A DNA stretch of 64,000 nt from Rubrobacter tropicus (GTDB taxonomy: Bacteria; Actinomycetota; Rubrobacteria; Rubrobacterales; Rubrobacteraceae), in assembly GCF_011492945.1 (NCBI RefSeq), contig NZ_CP045119.1, positions 3,720,001-3,784,000 on the forward strand, in the 5' to 3' direction. The notes below the pieces were generated by a model. That model saw only the letters and a list, made by a program, of their open reading frames with translations. It was not told the origin of the DNA and made no database searches. A program made the translations under genes and the position numbers. Positions 52,101 to 60,935 of the stretch are shown here, piece after piece; position 1 is the first letter of the stretch, and every line of letters starts with the position of its first letter.

Positions 52101-53512
52101 TCCGCCACGAGGCCTGGCAGGTGCCTCTCCCAGACCGTGGAAAACCGCCCATTCCTGACGGCCTCGTTCAATCCGTCTATCACTATGGGGATGCGGGTGC
52201 GGTGGGCTTCGGCCGCCGCCTCCAAAGCCCCCACGAAATCGTTCCACCCGTACGATGGCGGCAGGTCGAGCAGCTCGCGCAGTTGGGTTTCGAAGCTCCC
52301 CTCCCCGACGAAGTTCTTGCCGGGGAGGAAGATCGCCGGTAGGCCTTTGTCTATCCTCTCGTCGCATATCCAGCAGGCGAGGTGAGTCTTGCCCTGTCCC
52401 GGGTCACCCAGCGCGTGGAGATCCGGCTTGTTCAAGTAGTCCAACAGGGAGCGTATTCGGCGGGCCCCGTCGTGGATCTCCGCGGCGTAGTTCCACGGAC
52501 CGCCCAGCGTGCGCTCCGCCCGGAGCTTGTAGTCCTCCTCGTGGTCGGGCGGCCCTGAGTAGCCCAACGACGCTACGTCGATCTTATCTCGTACGTTTTG
52601 GTAAGCGCTTAGCTCCACGAGCAGGGATTCGAGAGGGAGGTCGTGTGCCCCTTGCCGAACGAGGTCCAACTCCCCGCGTCGTACGTGCTCGCGGATTTCG
52701 GACAAGCGATCTAACAGTCCTTCAAGAGCCGGACGCATGTCTCGCACGGCTTTAAGTAGGCCCCCCCGGACGTCGCCGAACTCCACTTGCCTGGGTATGC
52801 CCGCCGCAAGTTCTTCGACCCGCCGGTCGTAGTCGGCCAAGTCCTGCCGGAGGACGCCTAGCCTTCGATCCAAGTCGTCCCCAAAAGCGTCGTCCGCGAG
52901 CAGAGCGTGGACCAGCACCTCATCGTGGGTCTCGGTATGGAGCGGTCGCTCGTACTTGTCGCGCACGCCTCGTAATTGCTTCTCGAACTGGCCCCGGAAC
53001 CACTGCACGGAGAGCTCCAACTCGCCGAAGAAGTAGCGCCTCTTGCCCGCAAAGCGCTCCTCGCTGAGCTTGTCGGAAAGGTATTGGTGGCCGAGAAACT
53101 CCAACGTCACGCTTCGCCCTTCGGGCACCACGGTCCTACCGCCGAGGATGGACCCAGGCAACCTCTCTTCGAACCACTTCCGCTCGGTCGTTGTTAGCTC
53201 CCCGGGGACGCACAGAAACCATTTGGTTAGGTCGGGGTGAACATCGCAGGCCCTTTGTAAAGACTTCTTTATCTGAGCCTTACGGCCGGGGGTGAGCCGG
53301 GTATCGGGAAAGAAGAACTTGGCCTGCCATCCCCACTGCGTCTCGTCGGGGAAGGTTGCGTAGAACTCGACGCCGTCCCCACCGCCGCTGTCGTCCACGG
53401 AGACGAACCGCGCCTCGGAGCCGTAGACTCCCTTCTCCACCTGATAGCACAATTCCTCGAACCTTCCGGTCTTGTCGCGCTGCCCGGGTTCGAGCCTAGA
53501 CCAGTCGATCAT
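49121..53512 (-). CDS. STAND-type NTPase C with N-terminal Mrr-like nuclease domain
   Basis: 1,463 residues starting MIDWSRLEPGQRDKTGRFEE. Residues ~15-70 carry a Mrr-like site: GGGDGVEFYA (D46, E49) and WGWQAKFFF (Q63-A-K65). A linker with coiled-coil character follows (~170-310). The ATPase has P-loop GDPGQGKTHLA (369-379) and Walker B IPIVIDGLNEA. The C-terminal ~850 residues are a large repeat or sensor region rich in Trp and acids. This matches the Avs-type plan of an N-terminal nuclease triggered by phage-protein recognition. A 48-codon ORF precedes it by 86 nt. Confidence 0.83.
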   Translation of the reverse strand: MIDWSRLEPGQRDKTGRFEELCYQVEKGVYGSEARFVSVDDSGGGDGVEFYATFPDETQWGWQAKFFFPDTRLTPGRKAQIKKSLQRACDVHPDLTKWFLCVPGELTTTERKWFEERLPGSILGGRTVVPEGRSVTLEFLGHQYLSDKLSEERFAGKRRYFFGELELSVQWFRGQFEKQLRGVRDKYERPLHTETHDEVLVHALLADDAFGDDLDRRLGVLRQDLADYDRRVEELAAGIPRQVEFGDVRGGLLKAVRDMRPALEGLLDRLSEIREHVRRGELDLVRQGAHDLPLESLLVELSAYQNVRDKIDVASLGYSGPPDHEEDYKLRAERTLGGPWNYAAEIHDGARRIRSLLDYLNKPDLHALGDPGQGKTHLACWICDERIDKGLPAIFLPGKNFVGEGSFETQLRELLDLPPSYGWNDFVGALEAAAEAHRTRIPIVIDGLNEAVRNGRFSTVWERHLPGLVAEISKAPEVTLITTSRSSYRDAIWPNEGGVPENAIFVDGFGFDGVDEAIDRYFAAYKIRADLTATPLDQFAHPIYLKLFCEAKNPKRREWVDVQVGEETLFEIFDQYLRRCDAEAARRLELRRGTPVVSQALQRLAAHLWLHGGRFVPIREAARLVDGAELEHLVWDVSRTNAMESEGLVVCRDLLGEGEAYLITYDLMAGYLIARHIIGQNDDLKGFLNSNRAVELLYGSDFSQRHPLHEDIRRSLAALAPGLKGRHLHELTDNEVAVSDSVRALFEISAEHVGESSVRLVAERFGQEARRRELLSLSYPIIVRPGHPLNADFWHEQLKRLPLPERDLSWSEHLRTTQGLAAQLIRLLEARCSKTDEAPAELADRLRLTAEYAMWTLTSTVRDLRDRATRALYWYGRRFPEEFFTLVEGSFEIDDPCVSERMLAACYGVAMARRYDPADRGFVEGTLLRWAEKLYAAMFAVGAPHATTHILARNYARRTIEIAALHHPDVFTDERLGRTRPPYRDGGLRDWGQSEDRNEGGYRGGGSPFNPLEDDPMGQLGRGISKYHSGAPEYRTAKANLWWRVYDLGYSFDAFGPVDARINREASYARRYDDGRGWAEGYGRKYVRVATRELAGHRDDLGLLREEGDWEVNPSHVDIDPSFPERPPELLLVPGDLLGDRREPLGDWISRGPNFAFKDVLEVETLDGERGPWVLLWGHVTQHDEKHRRYMFCFMQGLLLEAADADEILGAVNGAEENRLDATDIPEIHYAYAGEIPWCETYPSTEPSEIALILGETTVATKKVEIEFVRDGESVSDAEVTRLMSHCLGDEDDVSETQDDDEAAVREFGRALQERGIELLEREVTVNERRLDMESRQMTMPVNRHRFSGGRSDVTPDFSPCVPARQIADDLGLTNRPQTYDLFASDGRRASLSFAHGEGLSDMQEFTFIRKDHLDRYLNGSGQRLAWAIYGERAFYDGGMGEAEALLGDAPPYVRYEKTRLYD

Positions 53513-53598
53513 CCAGAGGCTCTCTTCGCCGATAACTGCAACGACTCACCGGGGCTTCGCAAGTTGTTCACCGTTCCACGCCACTCTCGTGGCCGTCA

Positions 53599-53745
53599 TT
53601 ACCGGGGTACCCATACAAAGTGGATCTCCGGAGAAAACTTCAGCGTCGCCCTGAACTCGGGACGGTCCGCCTTACGCGACGAGACCTGCTCCTCGAAGAA
53701 CCGCTTGCAGCACAACACCTCGAGGTCCCTGCGTTGGATCTCCAT
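53599..53745 (-). CDS. Small hypothetical ORF upstream of NTPase C
   Basis: 48 residues from the ATG at 53745: MEIQRRDLEVLCCKRFFEEQ, then VSSRKADRPEFRATLKFSPE IHFVWVPR. A stop lies two codons upstream in frame, so the ATG is the natural start, but no clear ribosome site is seen. Same strand and 86 nt before NTPase C; may be a leader peptide, partner or chance ORF. Confidence 0.4.
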   Translation of the reverse strand: MEIQRRDLEVLCCKRFFEEQVSSRKADRPEFRATLKFSPEIHFVWVPR

Positions 53746-54045
53746 ATTTCAGTCTTTCTTATCGACCTTGAAGTAACTGGTCCTCACAGGCCTATTGTCC
53801 TAGAAACCTTACTGTGTGTACATATGGAGACTCTGGAGACGAGTTCCGGCATCGAGCGTAACGTAGACAGTACCGCCCTGGCCAACTCCCGTGTTGATCA
53901 ACTCTGCCAGTGCCAGGTCGGGCCGAAGCTTTTCGACATACGTTCATAGAATTCGACCCTAACCCCATGCGTATCGATAGGGGTCCACTGGAGTCTAGCG
54001 AAAACATCGAAAACTGAAAGTCCCGTAGAATGGGGCCCAAGCGGG

Positions 54046-54089
54046 GCTGCCGGATCTGAATTCGAACCAGGACTAAGTGATCCAGAGTC
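54046..54089 (-). other. tRNA-Gln 3' fragment, att-like copy 3 (degenerate)
   Basis: Same layout as copies 1 and 2 but with changes that break the T-stem pairing (CCTGG facing TCAGA). The sequence to its left (ATGGGGCCCAAGCGGGGCTG) matches that left of copy 1; the sequence to its right matches that right of copy 2. It therefore looks like a hybrid, recombined end. Confidence 0.7.
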
Positions 54090-54140
54090 GGGCGTAACCA
54101 CCGTCATCGGCCTAGATGCCGTCAGGTATATTTATGCTTG

Positions 54141-54154
54141 TTTGCAGGTAATTT
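54141..54154 (+). repeat. Arm-like site right of att copy 3
   Basis: TTTGCAGGTAATTT, inverted relative to the identical site at 26185-26198. Confidence 0.5.
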
Positions 54155-54191
54155 GCGATGCGCCCGATCGGGGCGTGTAGCTTCCTATGGA

Positions 54192-54220
54192 GGCATTTGA
54201 CCATAACTCGACCATAACCG
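54192..54220. repeat. 29-bp repeat, copy 2 of 2
   Basis: Identical to 26359-26387, in the same orientation and at nearly the same distance from a tRNA-Gln fragment. Confidence 0.8.
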
Positions 54221-54319
54221 GGTAAACAAACCTCGCCACGGCCGACGGGCTCTGTCGCTTTCCTGGTGAACAGGACTTACCGTTGGGCTCCGTCGAGCCA
54301 AGTAAGGAGAAGCGCCGCC

Positions 54320-55824
54320 ATGAGGACCGTGATCGCGACCCACGAACTGCTCCCCGAAGGCCTGCGACTCGAAAACCTCCGCATCGAGACCGGACACGTG
54401 AGCATCTCGGTGTCCTCCGGGTCGAGGAGATGCGTCTGTCCGCTCTGCGAGCGCGACTCGTCCCGGGTACACACAGTCGCTATTCACGTACGGTCTCGGA
54501 CCTGCCCTGGCACGGCATCTCCGTGACGCTGCGGGTCCGCGCGCGGCGCTTGTTCTGCGACGAGGCCCCGTGCGAGAGGAGGATCTTCTGCGAGAGGCTG
54601 CCGGACGTCGCCGCCCGTGCCCGAAAGACCGGCCGTTTGGAAGGGGCGCTGCTGGCGATCGTCTTGGAACTGGGAGGCAGGGCAGGAGCCAGGCTGGCCG
54701 CGGAGCTCGGCCTCGTGGTCGGCCGAGACGCCCTGCTCCGAAGGGCGAAGAGCGCGCCGCTACAGGACCCGGGTAAGGTGCGGGTGCTGGGCGTGGACGA
54801 CTTCGCGTTCCGTCGCGGCGCCCGCTACGGGACGATCCTGGTGGACCTCGAACGCCGCAGGGCGGCGGATCTGCTCCCCGAGCGATCCCAAGAAAGCCTC
54901 GTTGCCCGGTTGGGGCGGCACCCCGAGGTGGAGACCGCCGCCCGCGACCGCTCGAACATCTACCGCGAGGCCCTGGCCAAGGGCGCCCCCGAGGCCATCC
55001 AGATCGCCGACCGCTGGCACCTTATGCACAACCTGGCCCAGACGCTGGAGGAGTTCCTGCTCCGGAAGGGACCCGCGCTGCGCGCGGCTGCCTCGCCCGA
55101 GGCGGCCCCAGAAGACAGGAGCGACAGGTCCTTCGCTTCGGGACCCATCATGCCCAACCGACCGAGGAACCACGACCGCAAGATAGAAGAAGCCGCCAGG
55201 AGGCGCCACGAGCGGCTGGTCCGCCAATGGGAGGACATCCGCCGCCTTTACCTGGCAGGCGCGGACCTCCGCCACATCTGCCGGGTGCTCGGCGTAAGCG
55301 CCAGGACCGTCTACCGCTGCAAGGACCTCACGGAGCCCCCGCCGCGCAGGTCGCACGGACGCAGGAAGAGCGTCATCGACCCCTACGTGCCGTACCTCCT
55401 CGAGCGGTGGGGCGAAGGGTGCAGGAACGGCTAGCGGCTGTTCCGGGAGATCCGCGAGCGGGGTTACCGAAACAGCCAGGAGACCTGCGCTAGGTTCATA
55501 GCCCAGATAAGGCGCGCCGAGGCGAAAGGCAAACCGCCGTCCTCGGTGCCGCGGGCGAGGAGGGGCTCCGTGGCCGGGTTCTCCCCGACCACCAAGAACG
55601 TCGCCGCGCTGTTCGTGCGAAGGCAAGAGAAGCTCAGCGAGGAGCAGGAGGGGTACCTGGAAAGGCTGTGCGCCTCCGACCAGGCGCTCGCCGACGCCCG
55701 CAGGCTGGCGCAGGACTTCGCGGTGATGGTCCGCGACCTCGAGGGCGAGAGGCTCGACGGGTGGCTCCAAGAGGCCGACAGAGCCGGCCGACGCTACACA
55801 TATCCGTCACCGGACTGGCAGTAA
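54320..55824 (+). pseudogene. ISL3-family transposase, broken
   Basis: Starts at an ATG (54320) after AAGGAGA: MRTVIATHELLPEGLRLENL, then CVCPLCERDSSRVH (zinc-binding Cys). A frameshift at about 54470 moves the rest (SRYSRTVSDLPWHGISVTLR) to another frame. The DDE region VRVLGVDDFAFRRGARYGTI and ADRWHLMHNLAQTLEEFL is intact. A TAG at 55432 interrupts RNG-x-LFREIRERGY, and the C-terminus stops after WLQEADRAGRR, missing the usual final region. So it carries a frameshift, a nonsense codon and a truncation; inactive unless supplied in trans. Confidence 0.85.
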
Positions 55825-55930
55825 CAGGGCGAGCGCCGAAGAACAGCTCTCGGGTAGCCCCTGACCGCCGGATGTGGCATGGTTCTTCTCCCAGGACCGA
55901 CACGCAGGTCCACCGCGGGAGGGGCGGAGT

Positions 55931-57687
55931 ATGGGCGAACGGACACGCCGACGGCGCGTCGAGCCGACCGACGACTGGGAACAGCTGGAGCTACTCTGCC
56001 GTTGGCCGGAGCAGTTGGCCTACGAGGAGCTCAGGCCTCTGGTTCTGTTCGGCATGCCCGTCGCCGAACGAGCCGCGGAGACGGGTTCCTCGCAGAGGAC
56101 CTTGTACCGTAGGGTTTCTCGGTTCCGGTCGGAAGGCATGGACTCGCTTTTCGCCGCGGGAGGCGCGAAGCGGCGCTCCCTGCCGCCCGCGATGCGCCGC
56201 CTTATCGTGGACCTCAAGGCCGAGCACCCGCCCATGCGCCCCCACGAGATCTCGACCGTCTGCTACGTTCGGTTCGGCAGGAGGCCGGACTACCGAACGG
56301 TCGAGCGGGTCCTCGCCGAGGAGCCGATCCCCCTGCGCATGGTCCGCCGTTTCCCGCTTTACCGCGAGATGGGTGAACCCCGCGAGAGGCGGACGGCGGT
56401 GGTGAGGCTGCACGCCGAAGGCTGGAACGTGAAGAGCATCGCCTCATACTTTGGGACCGCCCGCTCCACGGTTTACCGGGCGTTCCGGCGCTGGATAGAG
56501 GAGGGCGTGGAGGGCCTCGACGACAGGCCCAACACCGGTGGGGGCGCGAGGAAAACCGACCTGAGGGCCTATGCTGCCGTGAAGAGCCTGCAGGAGAACC
56601 CCCACCTCGGCGAGTTCCGTGTCCACGCCGCGCTGGCGCAGGTGGGCATCTACCTCAGCCCCCGCACCTGCGGCAGGATCTTCTTGGCGGTAAACCGAAA
56701 ACTCTACGGCCTGGAGAAGCCTAAGGGACCGGCCAAGGAGAAGAGGGAGATGCCCTTCCTGGCCGGGAGGCGCCACCAGTGGTGGACGGCGGACGTGCGC
56801 TACATACAGGACCACAAACTGGGCGGGGGCACGGTCTACGTGATCTCCGTCCTGGACAATTACAGCAGGGCGATCCTGGCAAGCTCCGTCTCGCGTGCCC
56901 AGGACCAGGCCGCCTTCCTGTGCGTTCTCCACCGGGCCGTGGAGGAGCACGGCTCCCCGGAGGCGCTCGTCACGGACGGCGGCGGGATCTTCCGCGCCAA
57001 GAGGGCCCTCGCAGTTTACGAAGCTCTGGGCGTCCGCAAGGAGGAGATCGAGAGGCGCCAGCCTTGGCAATCGTTCCATGAGAAGGCACTATCTTGTCAA
57101 GTGGCCGACGTGGCGGCCTGAGCGCTGGGGCGTGTCGTTGTTCGCCGTCGCCGCGTTTCCATCCGCAGTCCCTTCGGCCTCGTTTCTGTGGGCCGGCTGC
57201 ACTATGGGGTCCGTCCGAGGGCCGGCGCTCGCCTAAGGAGGTGCTCTCGTGGGTCCCGGGGGCGGGCCACCGGAGGGAGCAGCTGGACCGGGCCTTCTTC
57301 TCCGAGCGTTTCGTCAGGGTGTTGAATCCCTCTGGCTACGTCGTGTGGCGGCGCTGGAAGGTCTACGGAGAGGAGAGCCTCGCGGGCGAAGAAGCCGCCC
57401 TGTGGCTCAGGGAGAAAACGCTCACAGTAGAGCACGCTGGCGAGCCCCTTTCCCGCTACGACGTGGAGTTTGCGGCCGGCACCGGCAAGCCGCGGGCGTT
57501 CTCGCGTCCCGTGCTCTTCGAGAGCACGACCGCGCTAGCGCAGCTGCAGCTGAGGCTCTTTGGTCTCGACTCCCTCGGACAGGACGGATGGCTCAAGGCC
57601 CTGAGGCTGGAAGACTACGCTCCGAGAAGACAGCTACCCGGGTCGCTGCAGCAGGCCCTGTTCCCTTACCGCGAGGCCTGGGGCTAA
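55931..57687 (+). pseudogene. HTH plus integrase-core (rve) transposase, broken
   Basis: From the ATG at 55931 after GGGAGGGGCGG. Two helix-turn-helix parts are seen (PVAERAAETGSSQRTLYRRV; VKSIASYFGTARSTVYRAFR), then the rve core WWTADVRYIQDHKLGGGTVY, NYSRAILASSVSRAQDQAAF and EALVTDGGGIFRAKRALAVY. The frame is lost after QPWQSFHEKAL (57.09 kb). About 120 nt are scrambled, and the family C-terminus returns in another frame from SPKEVLSWVPG to GWLKALRLEDYAPRRQLPGS at 57687. Inactive remnant. Confidence 0.85.
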
Positions 57688-58205
57688 CGTCGGATCGATC
57701 ACATCGCCCGGACTTCGGCTTGTTGCCCTTCTTGGAAGTGTGGCTTCTATTCATTTCCTCACCCCTAGTCGCAAGAGCTTCCGCATCCGACTGCCAAACG
57801 CCCACAGCAAACCTTAACGCTTGCCTTTGCCAACTCCCGCAGCACCGAGCTCTCCGTTTGCTAGATGTGTACGGATAAAACATACGATGCTGCGCATTTG
57901 ACCGGCGTCTTGTGACATTGCTAACATGCTATTCGCGTGGGGACTAGCCCAAACGGGCTCTTTGGTTTGGTCGCCGACTGCGGTCAACGGGAAGGACGTA
58001 GCATTAGCAACGTGGAGAACAGACCGCAGCACAGTTCCGGTCTCCCCAAGTACCTTATCAAGACGGGCAGGGACACGCATCGTAACGAGGTCCGAGGGGG
58101 TGATTGCTTGCCTAAGGGGGAGGATAGTTGCTCCTTCCGCCGATCGCTTCTTTGAAGGTGGATCAAGGAGGAGCACGTGGCATACAACGGCAAGGAGGTA
58201 CAGTA
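57688..58205. other. Gene-free stretch
   Basis: 518 bases after the broken transposase. No supported gene; it ends with an AAGGAGGT ribosome site for the gene at 58206. Confidence 0.5.
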
Positions 58206-59069
58206 GTGAACCCTCATGGAAATCGGCTGTGGAGCCTCGGCACGGTGTTCGCCGCGGCCCTTGTGTTGGCCGCCTTGATGCTCGCGGCTCTTGCGGTCCT
58301 ATCTCCGAGGCCCGCAGCCGCACACTCCGGAGACCGTGATCACGTGCACTCCCCGTCCTACCGCGACCGCTTTGATGTCATGAAGGCGGCCAACGAGACG
58401 GGGACCGGTCTCGTCTCGGTGACGACGGCGATCGAGGACTCCGACAGGCCGACCGTCCACGACGCGACGATAGAGTTCGGTACCGCCGAGTCGTACCCCG
58501 CGGCTTCGTCCTACCGGTGCCGGATCGACGGCGGATCTTGGAAGGTTTGCACTTCGCCGGTCACCTACCGCGGGCTCGCCCTCGAGGTCGAGCACACCTT
58601 CGAGGTGAAAGGTACCAGCCGAGGGATCACGGGATCGCCCGTGGCGAGCACCTGGACCACCGTGAACGAGACTGCTCCCGAGCAGGGCCTGGGGTTAGTG
58701 ATACCCGAGGTGTTCTACGGCCTGCAATTAGACGAAGTGTTCGGTCACGTCTTTGGCAACGAATACGCCGGACTCTCGGGGCACGACCATCAAGGCTCGC
58801 CCGCGTATTCGCGCTTCTCCGTGGGCGGATCCAGAGATGTGAGTTTCTTGTACGCCGGAAGCGAGCCGGACAGCGTAATAGAGGTATGCAACCGCACGCC
58901 CGACAACGCGTCCGCGAAAGGGACCGCCTGGAATAATCAGACAGCCAATTGGCACGTCGCCATCGCAAGAAACGACGGGAACTGCAACGCCACCTACACT
59001 AACGCCAATCACGAATCGCACTGGACCACCAACGCGCTGGTTGGATCGGGCGGCGAGTCTTTCCACTGA
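58206..59069 (+). CDS. Secreted protein of unknown function
   Basis: 287 residues from a GTG at 58206 with AAGGAGGTACAGTA before it. A signal peptide is clear (basic start, then VFAAALVLAALMLAALAVLS, cleavage near RPAAAHS). The mature part has a His-rich start (HSGDRDHVHSPSY) and a Cys-containing beta module (SYRCRIDGGSWKVCTSPVTY) like 'RCRLDGG.w..C.SP..y' repeats of bacterial surface proteins. A Gly/Asn-rich end with two more Cys follows. It is probably extracellular. A strong terminator follows at 59156. Confidence 0.8.
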   Translation: MNPHGNRLWSLGTVFAAALVLAALMLAALAVLSPRPAAAHSGDRDHVHSPSYRDRFDVMKAANETGTGLVSVTTAIEDSDRPTVHDATIEFGTAESYPAASSYRCRIDGGSWKVCTSPVTYRGLALEVEHTFEVKGTSRGITGSPVASTWTTVNETAPEQGLGLVIPEVFYGLQLDEVFGHVFGNEYAGLSGHDHQGSPAYSRFSVGGSRDVSFLYAGSEPDSVIEVCNRTPDNASAKGTAWNNQTANWHVAIARNDGNCNATYTNANHESHWTTNALVGSGGESFH

Positions 59070-59155
59070 TAAGAGTCCCTGGTCGGCGTATTGGGATCAT
59101 CGCAGGAAACGAGAGCGAAAAGCAAGTTCTGAGCTAACCGGAAAGCCTTGTTAGC

Positions 59156-59183
59156 TGCCAGCCCCGCCCCGGCGGGGCTGGCA
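59156..59183 (+). terminator. Rho-independent terminator
   Basis: TGCCAGCCCCGCC, loop CC, GGCGGGGCTGGCA, followed by TTTGTT. A 13-bp perfect stem ends the 58206 transcript. Confidence 0.88.
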
Positions 59184-59277
59184 TTTGTTCGAGGGTGTTT
59201 CTGGCCGTGGTCAACCGCGTATACTTTTCTAGTTGCCTGTTGACGCAGCGCCAGAAGAGAAGGGCATCGTGCTGGCG

Positions 59278-60168
59278 ATGATGGACCGTAGAACGGCGAA
59301 GGTGGCGGCGGGGGCGGTGGTGCTCGTCGCGGTGGCCCTGATCGTGGCGAGTCTCCTGCAGACGCCCACGTACGAGGCGTCCGCCGAGGTGCTGGTAGGC
59401 TTGCAGCACGGGAATCGGCAGGGCAACCCGCCGGCGCGCGGCGAAGCGGTGGTCCTGACGGAGGGGCCCGACGAGTGGGTAGTGCCGCTCATAGGCGTCA
59501 TCGACTCGCGCCCCGTGGCCGAAGAGACCGTCCGAAGCTTGGGGTCGGCCGCGTCCCCGGGCGAAGTCCTGGACAACGTGACCGTCGAGCAGGTCTGGGG
59601 CACGAGTTCCATACGCATTACCTACAGGGGCACCGACCCGGAAGCGGCCGAGCGGATCGCCAACGCGTTCGCCGCGGTGTCCTCCGAGCGCATCTCCGAA
59701 ATGAGCGTGGGCGGTAGCAATTTTACGGCCGCCGTGCGCGAGAAGGCGACGGTGCCCGACGCCCCGGCTCCCCCCGAGGCATTGAGGAAGGTTCTCCTTG
59801 CGCTGGTGATAGCGCTAGCGCTCTCGGCCGTGCTCGCCCGGGCCCTGCCCGGCCCCTTGGCCGCGAGCGTCGCGGTCGAGCTTGGCGGGCGTATCCGTCG
59901 AGTGCGCCGAAGGGTCGGCGAAGCAAGGGTACCCGCCGCGGCGCCTATCAGCTCAAGCGTTGCCGAGGGTATCAAGGAGAGGGAGCTGCTGGAGGCGCTC
60001 GGGCGCCGCGGGAAGCTGACAGCGGCGGGGGCGGCGCTGGAGACGTCGCTCAGGGGGGAGGAGGCCGACTGGATGCTACGGCAGTTGGCGGCCGAGGGCC
60101 GCCTCGAGGTGAGCGTCGAGGACGGTAGGCAGATGTACGCCCTTTGGGAGTGCGACCGACCCCAATAG
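59278..60168 (+). CDS. Wzz-like polysaccharide chain-length/co-polymerase membrane protein
   Basis: 296 residues if started at the ATG at 59278 (other starts at 59233 and 59269). The first transmembrane helix VAAGAVVLVAVALIVASLLQ is followed by TYEASAEVLVGLQ, the start typical of Wzz proteins. The external part contains ERIANAFAAVSSERISEM. A second helix (VLLALVIALALSAVLARALP) lies near 180-205. The cytosolic tail (~90 residues, KERELLEALGRRGKLTAAGA) resembles a winged helix, an unusual addition. Probably acts in surface polysaccharide assembly. Confidence 0.75.
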   Translation: MMDRRTAKVAAGAVVLVAVALIVASLLQTPTYEASAEVLVGLQHGNRQGNPPARGEAVVLTEGPDEWVVPLIGVIDSRPVAEETVRSLGSAASPGEVLDNVTVEQVWGTSSIRITYRGTDPEAAERIANAFAAVSSERISEMSVGGSNFTAAVREKATVPDAPAPPEALRKVLLALVIALALSAVLARALPGPLAASVAVELGGRIRRVRRRVGEARVPAAAPISSSVAEGIKERELLEALGRRGKLTAAGAALETSLRGEEADWMLRQLAAEGRLEVSVEDGRQMYALWECDRPQ

Positions 60169-60299
60169 GAACCTCGCCAAGATGCCTGAACGCACCTTCC
60201 TTGGCCCCTCGGGAGCGAAGGGGCAACCTACTAAGTTCGAAAGAGCCCAAATCGTGAGCGTCCTAGTCTGGGCGGGATTCCCGGAGCTTTCGAATCGCC

Positions 60300-60935
60300 T
60301 TAGAAGGGCACAGGTAGTCCGAAGAAGGTGAGAAGGGAGCGTACCAGGGCGAGCAGGATGCCGAAGATGGGGAGGGGTGTCAGGAAGGCTATCAGTATTA
60401 GACCCAGCAGGATCATCGGTCCGTACTGATTCATGAACATCACGAAGCCGTCCAGGGCGCGGGGCAAAAACGGGAAGAGGACCTTGGCCCCGTCTAACGG
60501 GGGGATTGGGATGAGGTTGAAGAAGAAGAGCAGCGCGTTGGTGAACGCTACCATCGCCACGACAATCGGCAGGTAGCCGCTCTGAAAGACCGGAACGAGG
60601 AAAAGGGCGGCGCAGACGGCCACGATCAGCAGGTTCGAGACGGGACCGGCGAGCGCGACGGCCACCGGCCCGAGCACCCCGCCCCTCAGCTTGGAGGGCA
60701 CCACCGGAGTCGGCCTGCCCCACCCAAAGCCGGCCATCAGCAGCATCAGGCTGCCGAGCACGTCGAGGTGCGAGAGGGGGTTGAGCGTCACCCTGCCGTC
60801 GCGATAAGCGGTGTCGTCGCCGAGCAGGTAGGCGGAGGTTGCGTGGGCGGCCTCGTGTATCGTTATGCCCATGACGAGGCCCAACAAGAAGGCTACCCCC
60901 ACCGCCGGGTCAGCTTCGAAGAGGCGCAAGAACAT
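60300..60935 (-). CDS. Site-2-protease-family (M50) membrane zinc metalloprotease
   Basis: 211 residues by the ATG at 60935 (in-frame starts further up exist; none has a clear ribosome site). The zinc-site motif ITIHEAAHATSAYLLGD (HExxH), the central RVTLNPLSHLDVLGSLML and NLIPIPPLDGAKVLFPFLP (third ligand in LDG) are the three M50 signatures. About six transmembrane helices. Such proteins cleave membrane-bound anti-sigma factors or signal peptides; the substrate here is unknown. Convergent with the Wzz-like gene. Confidence 0.9.
   Translation of the reverse strand: MFLRLFEADPAVGVAFLLGLVMGITIHEAAHATSAYLLGDDTAYRDGRVTLNPLSHLDVLGSLMLLMAGFGWGRPTPVVPSKLRGGVLGPVAVALAGPVSNLLIVAVCAALFLVPVFQSGYLPIVVAMVAFTNALLFFFNLIPIPPLDGAKVLFPFLPRALDGFVMFMNQYGPMILLGLILIAFLTPLPIFGILLALVRSLLTFFGLPVPF

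Larger units (their letters stand above)
53746..54319. other. Junction region with third tRNA fragment
   Basis: No gene supported. Contains the degenerate tRNA-Gln fragment (54046-54089), the arm-like site 54141-54154, the 29-bp repeat 54192-54220 and, from about 54248, an ISL3-like end (GGCTCTGTCGCTTTCCTGG). Confidence 0.6.

Noticed and set aside
60204-60226. A terminator between the Wzz-like and M50 genes
   Set aside because: A GCCCC/GGGGC pairing is present but short, with a large loop and no T-run.
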